Assembly (NCBI RefSeq): GCF_018381315.1
Contig: NZ_JAGZSD010000002.1
Span: forward strand, 186,001-250,000
Direction of reading: 5' to 3'
Length of the DNA stretch: 64,000 nt
Source: Anaerostipes sp.
GTDB lineage: Bacteria; Bacillota; Clostridia; Lachnospirales; Lachnospiraceae
The position numbers and the translations under genes are program-made. Numbering within the stretch: the stretch's first letter is position 1; each line of letters starts with the position of its first letter. This document shows, in pieces, positions 1-8,272 of this stretch. The notes under the pieces were generated by a model, which saw only the letters and a program-made list of their open reading frames with translations, made no database searches and was not told the origin of the DNA.

Positions 1-140
1 AGCTGTTTTCCGGTATATGTACGGTTCTTTCCTGAATATTTAAGCGCCAGGCTTCCTGCAAAAACAGAAGCAGTCATAGAGACACTTAATACTGCGGAGA
101 CGGCGAGTATTTTCAGTCCTTTTTTTCTCATAGTATTCAT
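1..140 (-). CDS. Secreted protein, N-terminal fragment (cut by window edge)
   Basis: Only the first 46 codons are in the window. The start is ATG at 138-140 on the minus strand, preceded by a purine-rich site (AAAGGAAGGGAA); a second in-frame ATG lies three codons on. The N-terminus is a clear signal peptide: basic MNTMRKKG, a hydrophobic core, then an AxA-like cleavage site in SVFAGSLA. The mature part begins KYSGKNRTYTGKQ. No family can be assigned from so little, so only export is supported. It is divergent from the amino acid ABC operon. Confidence 0.6.
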   Translation of the reverse strand, partial: MNTMRKKGLKILAVSAVLSVSMTASVFAGSLALKYSGKNRTYTGKQ

Positions 141-243
141 TTCCCTTCCTTTCTTTACCAAAGATAAGTCTAATATAACATGGATGGGCAGCTGAAAACA
201 AGGATTTTCCAGGAAAAACGGCAGGAAATACTATCCATGGAGA

Positions 244-272
244 TTGACAAAAATGAAGTAGTTTGATAGTAT
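244..272 (+). promoter_or_regulatory. SigA-type promoter of the amino acid ABC operon
   Basis: TTGACA at 244-249 and TAGTAT at 267-272 are separated by 17 bases, 70 bases before the binding-protein start. An imperfect inverted repeat (TAGTACAC-TAAT-GTGCTA, about 291-308) lies downstream of the likely transcription start and could be an operator; that role is inference. Confidence 0.7.
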
Positions 273-341
273 ATTAACGTATGAATTTAGTACACTAATG
301 TGCTATCATAATAAGGAATTAAAAAACGGAGGAGTTTTAGG

Positions 342-1151
342 ATGAGAGTGAAAAAATTATTAGTGCTTTGCGTAAGTGCAGTGCTGGCAGGTTCTATGCT
401 TTTGGCAGGATGTTCTAAGAAAGAAGAGAGCAAAACGGATGACTCCCTTCAGTATGTAAAAGACAACAAAGAATTAGTACTGGGATTGGATGCATCTTTT
501 CCTCCTATGGGATTCACAGATAAAGACCAGAATATCGTAGGATTTGACATTGATTTGGCAAAAGAAGTTACCAAAAGAATGGGAATCAAATTAAAGTTAC
601 AGCCGATCAACTGGGATTCCAAAGACCAGGAACTGGAAGGAAAGACTATTGACTGTATCTGGAACGGACTGACATACAGCGAAGACCGGGCAAAAGAGAT
701 GCTGTGTTCTGCGTCCTACATGGATAACCATCAGGTTCTGCTAGTGCCGGAAAAAAGCAAGATCAAGAGTTTAAAAGACATCAAGAAACAGCAGGTGGGA
801 GTTCAGAAAGGATCTACAGCAGCAGATGCGGTTGACAAGACAAAAGAATTAAAGAATGCAAAGATTGTATACTTCGGCAACAACGTTGAGATTTTGAATG
901 ATCTTGGAAATGGATGTGATGCAGCTGTTATGGATGAGGTAGTTGCAAAGTACTATGCGAAAAAGGATCCGGGAAAGTTCAAGATTTTAAATGACAACTT
1001 GACGACTGAGAAATATGTCATTGGTTTCCGTACTGGAGATAAGAAACTGAAAACAGAAGTAGAAAATCAGTTAAAGGACATGAAAAAAGACGGAACGCTG
1101 GCTAAGATCAGCAAAAAGTGGTTCGGCGAAGATTTGACAACAATCAAATAA
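342..1151 (+). CDS. Amino acid ABC transporter substrate-binding lipoprotein (family 3)
   Basis: This is a 269-residue extracellular solute-binding protein for a polar amino acid importer. A lipoprotein signal ends in the lipobox LLAGC with the lipidated Cys at residue 24. The mature part has the family-3 pattern: LVLGLDASFPPMGF opening the first lobe, VGFDIDLAKEV, then NWDSKD and WNGLTYSEDR. The length fits the family. The start has a strong site (CGGAGGAG) about 6 bases upstream. It is followed by a terminator and then by the permease and ATPase genes of the same importer. The family is well supported; the ligand (Gln, Glu, cystine or other) cannot be read from sequence alone. Confidence 0.92.
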   Translation: MRVKKLLVLCVSAVLAGSMLLAGCSKKEESKTDDSLQYVKDNKELVLGLDASFPPMGFTDKDQNIVGFDIDLAKEVTKRMGIKLKLQPINWDSKDQELEGKTIDCIWNGLTYSEDRAKEMLCSASYMDNHQVLLVPEKSKIKSLKDIKKQQVGVQKGSTAADAVDKTKELKNAKIVYFGNNVEILNDLGNGCDAAVMDEVVAKYYAKKDPGKFKILNDNLTTEKYVIGFRTGDKKLKTEVENQLKDMKKDGTLAKISKKWFGEDLTTIK

Positions 1152-1162
1152 AAGACAAGAAG

Positions 1163-1195
1163 CAAGAGGCTTTTTTGAAAGCCTCTTGATTTTTT
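1163..1195 (+). terminator. Intrinsic terminator after the binding-protein gene
   Basis: A perfect 11-base-pair stem (CAAGAGGCTTT, 1163-1173, with AAAGCCTCTTG, 1178-1188) with a 4-base loop is followed by ATTTTTT. It sits inside the ABC operon and probably lowers permease and ATPase transcription relative to the binding protein. Confidence 0.85.
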
Positions 1196-1238
1196 CACTG
1201 GCATAGAAATTAATTTCTGACTTTTAAAATTCCGGAAA

Positions 1239-1306
1239 ATTTATACCCGCAGAGCACACCGTATTTTATATCCTTCGGATGGGTGTGCCCCGCACGATAA
1301 AGTATA
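1239..1306 (-). repeat. Interspersed palindromic repeat, copy A
   Basis: About 60 of 69 positions match, in opposite orientation, a second copy at 51908-51976. The core has GCACACC (1254-1260) facing GGTGTGC (1282-1288) around an ATCC-TTC-GGAT hairpin, so the RNA could fold into a stem-loop. It occupies most of the gap between the terminator and the permease ribosome binding site. Confidence 0.75.
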
Positions 1307-1322
1307 TTATAGGAGCAAAAAA

Positions 1323-1994
1323 ATGTTTGATGGTATCATACAATGGTTTGAAAAATTGCCTGGCATTGCAAATATGCTGTTACATAATGGATTGGATCAG
1401 ACACTGATCATCTTTTTCCTTACATTGGTTTTTGGGCTGACTCTGGGTCTGGTCCTGGCGCTGGGAAGGATGACAAAGTTTAAAATTATCCAGCTGCCGG
1501 TCCGTTTTTATCTTCTGATCATGAGAGGAACCCCGCTGATTCTTCAGTTATATGGATTCTATTTTGGGCTGAATCTGCTGCTGGGTATCCGTATTGAGCG
1601 GACGATGGCTGCAGTGGTGGCATTTTCTTTAAACTATGCGGCATATTTTGCAGAGATTTACCGAAGCGGTATCCAGGCCATACCCAATGGACAGTATGAG
1701 GCAGCCAAAGTGCTGGGATTCGGAAAGGCACAGACCTTTTTTAAGATCATTCTTCCTCAGGTGGTGAAAATCATCCTCCCGCCTATGGGAAGTGAGTGTA
1801 TGACACTTGTTAAGGATACTTCCCTTGCACACGTAATCGGGGTCATGGAGATTTATGTGGTGGCAGCAAATAATATGTCAAGAAGCCGGGGAATGGAATA
1901 TTTGATCGTAGCAGGCATTTTTTACCTGATTATGAATATGATTGTATCTAAAGTCTTTGGCATCCTGGAAAAACGGATGAGTTATTATCGTTAA
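1323..1994 (+). CDS. Amino acid ABC transporter permease
   Basis: This is a 223-residue inner-membrane permease of the HisM/GlnP family that forms the channel of the importer encoded on either side. Hydrophobic segments cover about residues 25-48, 60-85, 95-112 and 190-210. The ATPase-coupling EAA motif is visible as [13 protein letters not shown], with EAA at 126-128. [16 protein letters not shown] is the usual conserved stretch of polar amino acid permeases. The start is ATG with AGGAG upstream. It is separated from the binding-protein gene by a terminator and repeat copy A, so it may depend on readthrough or a weak promoter of its own. Thirteen bases separate it from the ATPase gene. Confidence 0.93.
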   Translation: MFDGIIQWFEKLPGIANMLLHNGLDQTLIIFFLTLVFGLTLGLVLALGRMTKFKIIQLPVRFYLLIMRGTPLILQLYGFYFGLNLLLGIRIERTMAAVVAFSLNYAAYFAEIYRSGIQAIPNGQYEAAKVLGFGKAQTFFKIILPQVVKIILPPMGSECMTLVKDTSLAHVIGVMEIYVVAANNMSRSRGMEYLIVAGIFYLIMNMIVSKVFGILEKRMSYYR

Positions 1995-2007
1995 AGGAGG
2001 AAAGAAA

Positions 2008-2769
2008 ATGAGTGTTTTATCTGTGGCTAATCTCCAGAAGAATTTTGGAAAGCTGAATGTGCTTAAAGATATTTCTTTCCAGATCAATGACGGAGAGATC
2101 GTGACGATTATCGGGTCTTCCGGTTCCGGGAAATCAACGCTGTTAAGGTGTATGAACCAGCTGGAAAAAGTGACGAAGGGGACGATTGAAATCAACGGGC
2201 ACACCTTAGTTTCAACGAATGGGGATACGCCTGAATATGCATCCAAAGAAATACAAAAGAAAATTTTAATGGAGACAGGTTTTGTGTTCCAGAACTTTAA
2301 TCTGTTTCCCCATTACAGTGTACTCAGAAATGTTATGGAAGCGCCTGTACAGGTAGCGGGAGTTCCGAAGGATGAGGCGAAAGAAAAAGCCATGCAGCTG
2401 CTTAAAAAGCTTGGACTGGAAGAGAAAGCAGATGCCTATCCGTGTGAACTGTCAGGAGGCCAGTCTCAGAGAGTTTCTATTGCAAGGGCACTGGCCCTGG
2501 AACCTAAAATCCTGTTTTTTGACGAGCCCACATCAGCCCTGGACCCGGAATTGACAGGAGAGGTTCTGAAAGTTATAAAGTCCCTGGCAGACCTGAATAT
2601 GACCATGGTGATTGTCACACATGAGATGGCCTTTGCCAAAGAAATCTCTGACAGGGTCATTTTTATGGATCAGGGAGTAATCGTAGAAGATGCGTCGCCG
2701 GAAGATGTATTTAATTCATCTAACGAGCGTACACGGGAATTCCTTGGAAAGTACCACGATATTGCATAG
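2008..2769 (+). CDS. Amino acid ABC transporter ATP-binding protein
   Basis: This 253-residue ATPase (GlnQ/HisP family) energises the importer at the cytoplasmic face. It has Walker A GSSGSGKS at residues 36-43, Q-loop region [15 protein letters not shown], signature [15 protein letters not shown] near 148, Walker [15 protein letters not shown] and switch histidine in VTHEM. Length and motifs match the polar amino acid subgroup. The ribosome binding site AAAGGAGG precedes the ATG directly after the permease stop. It completes a binding-protein/permease/ATPase set. Citrate synthase follows after 59 bases with no clear terminator, so co-transcription is possible. Confidence 0.95.
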   Translation: MSVLSVANLQKNFGKLNVLKDISFQINDGEIVTIIGSSGSGKSTLLRCMNQLEKVTKGTIEINGHTLVSTNGDTPEYASKEIQKKILMETGFVFQNFNLFPHYSVLRNVMEAPVQVAGVPKDEAKEKAMQLLKKLGLEEKADAYPCELSGGQSQRVSIARALALEPKILFFDEPTSALDPELTGEVLKVIKSLADLNMTMVIVTHEMAFAKEISDRVIFMDQGVIVEDASPEDVFNSSNERTREFLGKYHDIA

Positions 2770-2828
2770 CAGCGGGGTACAAAGGAGCCCGAAACGAGCA
2801 GAATCATAGCAGGAAAGGAGCAATCAAG

Positions 2829-4196
2829 ATGATAAAAAATGTGCCGAATAAATTTTCTGAAATTACACCGGAAATTGAACAGCTGGCAAAGAAATGCGAG
2901 AATAAAATCGACCCGACTCTTTTTGAAAAGTATGATGTAAAAAGAGGACTGCGGAAACAGAGCGGGGAAGGTGTACTGGCAGGATTGACTGACATTTCGA
3001 CAATTATGTCTTACATGGTAGAGGACAGAGAGATTGTTCCGTGTGACGGAAAGTTATATTACCATGGGATCGATGTTGAAGAGATTGTCCAGGGCTTTAT
3101 TAAAGAAGACCGGTATGGATTTGAAGAAACGGTGTATCTTCTTTTGTTTGGAGACCTTCCGAATGAGGAACAGCTTTTGGATCTGAAGCAGCTGCTGGCA
3201 GCATACCGGCAGCTTCCCACCAATTTTGTACGGGATATTATTATGAAGGCTCCAAGCCGTGATATGATGAATACCCTGGCAAGGAGTGTGCTTACATTAT
3301 ATTCCTACGATGACAATGCCAGCGATACATCCATTCCGAATGTACTCAGGCAGTCTCTGCAGCTGATTGCGCTGTTCCCTGTACTTGCTGTTTATGGATA
3401 TCAGGCATACAGCCATTATGAAAAGGGAGAAAGCCTGGTTATCCATCCGCCGCAAGAAAATCTGTCCACTGCGGAAAATATTCTGTACCTGTTAAGGCCT
3501 GACAGTAAGTATACAAAGCTGGAGGCAAAGATTTTGGATCTGGCCCTTGTGCTGCATGCCGAACATGGGGGAGGAAACAACTCCACATTTACGACTCATG
3601 TTGTCTCTTCATCCGGGACCGATACATATTCTTCCGTAGCCGCGGCCCTGTGTTCATTAAAAGGTCCGAAGCACGGAGGAGCAAATATCAAGGTTGTTCA
3701 GATGTTTGCTGACATCAAAGAAAATGTAAAGGACTGGAACAATGAAGACGAGCTGAGAGAGTATCTCACCAAGATGGTGCGGAAAGAAGCGTTTGACAAA
3801 TCCGGTCTGATCTATGGAATGGGTCATGCGGTTTATTCTATCTCTGACCCAAGGTCAAAAGTATTGAGTTATTTTGTGGAAGGACTTTCAAAAGAAAAAG
3901 GCAAAGAAAAGGAATACGCCTTATACACCAGCGTGGAGAAGCTGGCAAAAGAGGTTATTGCAAAAGAGCGCAAGATCTATAAAGGCGTCAGCGCCAATAT
4001 TGATTTCTACAGCGGCTTTATCTACAGTATGCTGGATCTTCCGTATGAATTGTACACTCCTCTGTTTGCTATCGCAAGAATCGCAGGATGGAGCGCTCAC
4101 AGAATGGAAGAACTGGTGAACGGAGGCAGAATTATCCGGCCGGCATATAAGGGAGTAGCAGGACATAAAGAGTATACCCCGATCAAAGAACGATAA
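2829..4196 (+). CDS. gltA: Citrate synthase
   Basis: This 455-residue protein should condense oxaloacetate and acetyl-CoA (or a related acyl-CoA) to citrate. The C-terminal half has the family's catalytic landmarks: HAEHGGGNNSTF, KHGGAN with the first active-site His, GMGHAVY with the second, and NIDFYSGF with the catalytic Asp. The N-terminal stretch with YHGIDVEEIV is the usual small-domain motif. It is somewhat longer than bacterial enzymes of about 370-430 residues, with an N-terminal extension. In this kind of anaerobe it would feed glutamate synthesis through a partial TCA pathway, which fits its place after an amino acid importer (inference). Methylcitrate synthase activity cannot be excluded. 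Confidence 0.93.
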   Translation: MIKNVPNKFSEITPEIEQLAKKCENKIDPTLFEKYDVKRGLRKQSGEGVLAGLTDISTIMSYMVEDREIVPCDGKLYYHGIDVEEIVQGFIKEDRYGFEETVYLLLFGDLPNEEQLLDLKQLLAAYRQLPTNFVRDIIMKAPSRDMMNTLARSVLTLYSYDDNASDTSIPNVLRQSLQLIALFPVLAVYGYQAYSHYEKGESLVIHPPQENLSTAENILYLLRPDSKYTKLEAKILDLALVLHAEHGGGNNSTFTTHVVSSSGTDTYSSVAAALCSLKGPKHGGANIKVVQMFADIKENVKDWNNEDELREYLTKMVRKEAFDKSGLIYGMGHAVYSISDPRSKVLSYFVEGLSKEKGKEKEYALYTSVEKLAKEVIAKERKIYKGVSANIDFYSGFIYSMLDLPYELYTPLFAIARIAGWSAHRMEELVNGGRIIRPAYKGVAGHKEYTPIKER

Positions 4197-4207
4197 TATA
4201 GAAGAAA

Positions 4208-4243
4208 AATAAGGACCGCCGGATTGCCCCGGCGGTCCTTATT
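4208..4243. terminator. Bidirectional terminator between convergent genes
   Basis: A perfect 15-base-pair stem (4208-4222 with 4229-4243, core GGACCGCCGG) has a 6-base loop. It is AT-rich at both feet, so it can serve citrate synthase (+) and the lipoprotein gene (-). Confidence 0.85.
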
Positions 4244-4246
4244 AAT

Positions 4247-5065
4247 TTACTTTGAAGCAGCGGTAGTGGCTGCGGAGGCAGCAGGTGCTTCTTTATAGGT
4301 GTCCAGGTCAGAAGGAAGGGTTACCTTCACATCTTTTCCAATGTTGTTATACTTAAAGTCTGCGGACATCTTGATAGACATCTTTGGTTCCTGTTTGCTG
4401 GAAACAGTCATGTTGATCTTTTGTGCGATGATCTCTGAGTCTTTATTGACAGTCATGGTGCCGGACATAGAGTCAAACTTTACCTGATCTGCATAGTTGG
4501 CAGAGGAGCCTGCAGAACCTGTTGAATTCAGCTGTCCCATCATTTTGTTTACATAATCATTTATGGCTTTTTCTTTAAACTTGAAAGAAATAACGTAATT
4601 GCCATCTTTTTTGGACATTTTAAGATCTTTGTAATTGTCTGCAGAGGTATTAAACTGGCCTGTAGAGTTTTCTAATTGTTTCTGCATAGCCTCCACATCC
4701 ATTTTTTGTTTCACTTTTTGACCGCTGTAATTCATATAGTAGTAACCGTCTTTGTAATATGCCTTTACGCTTAAGTCCTGACCGGCAATGGCGGTGGTGA
4801 TGTCCATATCCATCTTCATGTCTTTGGAAGTCATGCCGGTGGCCTTCATCTTCATTCCCATCTTTAACTCAAAGCTGGAACTGTTGGATGAAGTGCTGCT
4901 CATTTTCATTTTGATCGTTCCGTCCATATCAGCAGAATCCATTTTATTCAGCTTCTCATTGGCTGCTTTCAGTACTTCCTCCGGGGATTTCTTTTTACAG
5001 CCTCCCAGTGTAAAAAGCATTGCGGCTGCCAGAGTAAGCGCCAGAACCTTTTTAAATTTTTTCAT
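4247..5065 (-). CDS. Lipoprotein, DUF6612-like
   Basis: This 272-residue predicted lipoprotein has signal MKKFKKVLALTLAAAM and lipobox TLGGC with Cys at residue 23. The chosen ATG at 5063-5065 has AGGAGGGCAAACT just upstream; a longer reading to 5143 adds non-signal residues without a site. The mature part begins KKKSPEEVLKAANEKLNKMDS and is rich in Lys, Ser and Met, with alternating beta-like stretches such as AYYKDGYYYMNYSGQKVK and MSGTMTVNKD. This pattern recalls the LolA/LppX-like fold of DUF6612 lipoproteins, which bind hydrophobic ligands or act in envelope processes. The exact function is unknown. Confidence 0.8.
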   Translation of the reverse strand: MKKFKKVLALTLAAAMLFTLGGCKKKSPEEVLKAANEKLNKMDSADMDGTIKMKMSSTSSNSSSFELKMGMKMKATGMTSKDMKMDMDITTAIAGQDLSVKAYYKDGYYYMNYSGQKVKQKMDVEAMQKQLENSTGQFNTSADNYKDLKMSKKDGNYVISFKFKEKAINDYVNKMMGQLNSTGSAGSSANYADQVKFDSMSGTMTVNKDSEIIAQKINMTVSSKQEPKMSIKMSADFKYNNIGKDVKVTLPSDLDTYKEAPAASAATTAASK

Positions 5066-5110
5066 AGTTTGCCCTCCTGTGTTCTTTAAATTAGAATACA
5101 TTACAATATA

Positions 5111-5139
5111 ATTATATCTGTTATTCTTTCCAAGGTAAA
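5111..5139 (-). promoter_or_regulatory. Promoter of the lipoprotein gene
   Basis: On the minus strand TTTACC (5134-5139) and TATAAT (5111-5116) are 17 bases apart, about 45 bases before the ATG. Confidence 0.55.
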
Positions 5140-5155
5140 GCAAAACGAGTATAAT
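5127..5155 (+). promoter_or_regulatory. Promoter of the alpha/beta hydrolase gene
   Basis: TTTCCA (5127-5132) and TATAAT (5150-5155) are 17 bases apart. It overlaps the divergent lipoprotein promoter, so the two genes may compete for polymerase. Confidence 0.5.
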
Positions 5156-5210
5156 ACATTATAATAGACAGAATAATAGGCAGAATTTAAATTGAACGGA
5201 GGGCGTATGC

Positions 5211-6119
5211 ATGAGAAGAGAATTATTTTTGAAATCTGACGCCGATGGGCACCGTCTCCATGTCCTGCTGCTGGCGCCTGAAACAAAACCGAAAGCGGTT
5301 GTGCAGATCTGCCATGGGATGAGTGAGCATAAGGAACGCTATCTTAAGTTTATGAAATATTTATTAAGCTTTGGTTATGCTGCGGTGATCCATGACCACA
5401 GAGGGCACGGAAAAAGTATAGAGAGAAAAGATGATCTGGGCTATTTTTATGATACTGCCGGGAAGGCGGTTGTGGAGGATGCCCATCAGGTTACAAAGTG
5501 GGCCAAAGAACAATTTCCTGACGTACCGCTTCATTTATTCGGACACAGTATGGGATCTCTGGTAGTACGCTGTTATCTAAAAAAGTACGATGAGGAACTG
5601 GCTTCACTGACTGTCTGCGGCAGTCCGAGCAGGAACGCTTTGGCAAAGCCTGCTGTATGGATGGCACAGACTGCCTGCAGGATCAATGGCGAAAGGAAAA
5701 AAGGTGTTTTTTTTCAAAAATTGGCATTCGGAACATTCCAAAAGATATTAAAGGAGGATGAGTCCGAAAATGGCTGGATCAGTTATGACAGAAAAAATGT
5801 CAAAAAGTATGATGATGATCCGCTGGATGGATTTGTTTTTACAAACAATGGATTTCTGAACCTGTTTCATCTGATGGATGAGACATACAGCAAGAAGGGC
5901 TGGTGCATGGGGAATCCGGATCTGCCCATATTGTTTATTGCAGGGCAGGATGATCCTTGTATTGTCTCTGAAAAAGAGTTTTGGAAGGCGGTTTCATTTT
6001 TAAAACATATGGGTTATAAAAACATCAGGGGCAAACTGTATAAAGGCTGCAGGCATGAGATATTAAATGAGAAATGTTCAGAAGAGGTTTTTAAGGAAAT
6101 ACTGGCGTTTATTGAATAA
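5211..6119 (+). CDS. Alpha/beta hydrolase (monoacylglycerol lipase / lysophospholipase type)
   Basis: This 302-residue serine hydrolase has no signal peptide and is presumably cytoplasmic. Motifs of the monoacylglycerol lipase group are visible: oxyanion segment QICHGMSEHKERY, HDHRGHGKS, nucleophile elbow FGHSMGSLV with Ser at the centre, the acid Asp in AGQDDPCI and the His in GCRHEIL near the C-terminus. The substrate is likely a lysophospholipid or monoglyceride, though esterases of this family vary. The ATG at 5211 is 7 bases after CGGAGGG. The next gene starts within about 25-60 bases, so both may share a transcript. Confidence 0.85.
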   Translation: MRRELFLKSDADGHRLHVLLLAPETKPKAVVQICHGMSEHKERYLKFMKYLLSFGYAAVIHDHRGHGKSIERKDDLGYFYDTAGKAVVEDAHQVTKWAKEQFPDVPLHLFGHSMGSLVVRCYLKKYDEELASLTVCGSPSRNALAKPAVWMAQTACRINGERKKGVFFQKLAFGTFQKILKEDESENGWISYDRKNVKKYDDDPLDGFVFTNNGFLNLFHLMDETYSKKGWCMGNPDLPILFIAGQDDPCIVSEKEFWKAVSFLKHMGYKNIRGKLYKGCRHEILNEKCSEEVFKEILAFIE

Positions 6120-6141
6120 TTAAAAAAAGAGATACATAATT

Positions 6142-6216
6142 ATGAAAGCAAAGAAGATACTGCCTGCAGCACTTTTCTTATGCTGGTGCCGGCAGGAGGA
6201 GAAAGCATTATTTTAA
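6142..6216 (+). other. Out-of-frame signal-peptide ORF preceding the cysteine peptidase
   Basis: ATG at 6142 opens a 24-codon frame beginning MKAKKILPAALF, a typical start of a secretion signal, but it runs to a stop at 6214-6216. The peptidase continues one frame away, from LMLVPAGGES at about 6177. Adding one T to the TTTT run at 6173-6176 would join the two as a single signal peptide. This is either a real single-base deletion, a slippery site, or a sequencing error. Confidence 0.6.
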
Positions 6217-7232
6217 AAGCTGTAAAAAAACCAGGAAAACCTTCAGGCGTTATGGCCACTGCCGTAAAACGGACGATTGTCCTGTCATGGATCAAGGGCA
6301 ATAAATCCTCAGGCACAGAGGTTTATCTGTATGACAGACGGAGGAAAAAATATAGAAAGAAAGCGGACGTAAAAGCGGACAGATATGCAGTCAGGGGGCT
6401 GAAGCCCGGTGTCAATTATACTTTTAAAGTCCGGTCCTACCGAATGTATAAAAAGAAAAAATACTGCAGTGGATTTTCAAAAACAGTGAAGGTATCCATG
6501 GCTGCCAAAGGCGAGTCTACTATTAAGAATTTTTTAAAGACAGCAGTGTCTCCGGTGGGTTCTACCTTGTATATTTGGGGAGGAGGATGGAATAAGTCTG
6601 ATACCGGAACTGGAAAAGACGGAAAAAGGATCGGGCTGAATGGAGAATGGAACAAGTTTTTCTTATCCCAGAATTCCCAATATAACTATAAGAAATACCG
6701 CTACCGGCATGGGAAGGGGCTGGACTGTTCCGGTTTTGTCGGGTGGGCGGTGTATAATATCAGAAATACGGTTTCCGGTAAAGGCGGTTATGTGAGAAAA
6801 GCCAAGGATCAGCCTGTGCTGTTTGCAGAAAAGGGATGGGGCACATACAGAAGCAAGAAGAAGGTGACAGATTATAAAGCGGGTGATATTATGGGATCCT
6901 CAGACTGCGGACATGTATGGATCGTCATCGGGGCCTGCAGGGACGGAAGTATGGTGTTGGTTCATTCCAGCCCGCATGGGGTCCAGCTTTCCGGAACGCC
7001 GGCGAAAACAGGCAGAACAAAAAGCCAGGCTCTGGCACTTGCAAAGAAATACATGAAAAAGTATTATAGGAAATGGTACCGGAGATATCCGGACTGTTCC
7101 AGAGGCATGAGTTATCTCACCCAGTATGATCAGATGAGATGGGATGTATCAGGAAATTATGTTATGGAAGATCCCGAAGGATATCATAACAAATACGCCG
7201 ATGCAATTTTAAAGGACATTTATAGAAACTAG
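6180..7232 (+). CDS. FN3 domain plus NlpC/P60-like cysteine peptidase, N-terminus frameshifted
   Basis: In the window frame this is 350 residues from ATG 6180, which has no ribosome binding site. Residues about 14-103 form a fibronectin type III domain (KKPGKPSG, VLSWIKG, GLKPGVNYTFKVRSY). A cysteine-peptidase-like domain follows: the nucleophile region GLDCSGFVGWAV near residue 180 and the histidine in SDCGHVWIVIG. This layout is known for cell-wall peptidoglycan hydrolases acting outside the cell, which fits the signal peptide found one frame off at 6142. As written, the product would not be exported unless frameshifting occurs. Enzymatic detail is inference; a wall-directed role is the best guess. 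Confidence 0.75.
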   Translation: MLVPAGGESIILKAVKKPGKPSGVMATAVKRTIVLSWIKGNKSSGTEVYLYDRRRKKYRKKADVKADRYAVRGLKPGVNYTFKVRSYRMYKKKKYCSGFSKTVKVSMAAKGESTIKNFLKTAVSPVGSTLYIWGGGWNKSDTGTGKDGKRIGLNGEWNKFFLSQNSQYNYKKYRYRHGKGLDCSGFVGWAVYNIRNTVSGKGGYVRKAKDQPVLFAEKGWGTYRSKKKVTDYKAGDIMGSSDCGHVWIVIGACRDGSMVLVHSSPHGVQLSGTPAKTGRTKSQALALAKKYMKKYYRKWYRRYPDCSRGMSYLTQYDQMRWDVSGNYVMEDPEGYHNKYADAILKDIYRN

Positions 7233-7250
7233 AACACTAGGAGGATAAAA

Positions 7251-8177
7251 ATGAGAAAAACATTAGAAAGGATACCTCTCCCGCTGGCTGGGCCGATGCT
7301 TGGATTTGCAGTCATGGGAGAGGTGATCGGGAATTATTCTGAGACAGCAAACTTAATCTGTGCCGCCGTCTCCGTCTGTCTGCTGATTCTGCTGCTTCTT
7401 AAGATCGGCACCTGTATTGACATGGTAAAAGAAGAGCTGGAAGATCCGGTAAACTGCAGTATTTCTGCGGCCTTTTCCATGGGACTTCTTGTACTGACTG
7501 CCTACCTGAAGCCGTATGTGGGAGATTCGGTTTCAATCATATGGATTCTTGCATTGGCGGTACATGTATATCTTTTGGTTTATTTCAACGGACATTTTAT
7601 ATACTATAAGTTTAATATCAAAAACGTCTATGCCAGCTTTTTTATTTTTTATGCTGGTCTGGCAATGAGCAGCATGACAGCTCCCAACAGCGATATGCAG
7701 GAGATCGGCCGCTGGTTTTTCTGGGCAGGATGCCTGTTCACGGCAGTGATCGCCGTTCCTGTCGTTAAACGTTATGTGAAGGTCAAGGAAATCCCGGAAC
7801 AGCATCTTCCGCTGATCTGTATTTTTGCGGCTCCGGCAAGTCTTCTGCTGGCGGGCTATCTTCATTCTTTTGAGAAACCGATGGTGTGGCTTGTGATCGG
7901 CCTTACTGTTTTATCGCTGGTATTATATGTGTTTGTGCTTGCGGCAGGGTTAAAATATATTGTCATGCCGTTTACACCTTCTTTTGCTGCATATACATTT
8001 CCGTTTGTGATCAGCGCGGCTGCTCTTAAGCAGGCGTTTATTGCGCTCAATCAATGGGGATATCCGGTGACATATTTAAAATGGATTGTAGATTTTCAGA
8101 CAGTATTGGCGGCGGCTCTGCTGATTTATGTGACGCTTCTGTTTCTGAAATATATCTTTTACACGAAAAATGAGTAA
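7251..8177 (+). CDS. TDT-family transporter (TehA/SLAC1-like)
   Basis: This is a 308-residue integral membrane protein with about ten hydrophobic segments. The N-terminus RIPLPLAGPMLGFAVMGEVIGNY and the segment DPVNCSISAAFSMGLLVL are characteristic of the tellurite-resistance/dicarboxylate transporter (TDT) family, sometimes labelled exfoliative toxin A/B in databases. Members move organic acids or anions; the substrate here is unknown. The start has AGGAGG 7 bases upstream and lies 18 bases after the peptidase gene. A strong bidirectional terminator follows. Confidence 0.8.
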   Translation: MRKTLERIPLPLAGPMLGFAVMGEVIGNYSETANLICAAVSVCLLILLLLKIGTCIDMVKEELEDPVNCSISAAFSMGLLVLTAYLKPYVGDSVSIIWILALAVHVYLLVYFNGHFIYYKFNIKNVYASFFIFYAGLAMSSMTAPNSDMQEIGRWFFWAGCLFTAVIAVPVVKRYVKVKEIPEQHLPLICIFAAPASLLLAGYLHSFEKPMVWLVIGLTVLSLVLYVFVLAAGLKYIVMPFTPSFAAYTFPFVISAAALKQAFIALNQWGYPVTYLKWIVDFQTVLAAALLIYVTLLFLKYIFYTKNE

Positions 8178-8194
8178 AAACTGAATGTATAATT

Positions 8195-8240
8195 AACAGA
8201 AGGAACCCCCTGACGGTTATCGCCCGGGGTTCCTTCTGTT
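8195..8240. terminator. Bidirectional terminator
   Basis: A perfect 15-base-pair stem (AACAGAAGGAACCCC, 8195-8209, with its complement at 8226-8240) has a 16-base loop and lies between two convergent genes. Confidence 0.8.
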
Positions 8241-8272
8241 CTATAAGGAGCTGAATCAGATATATATCTGTA

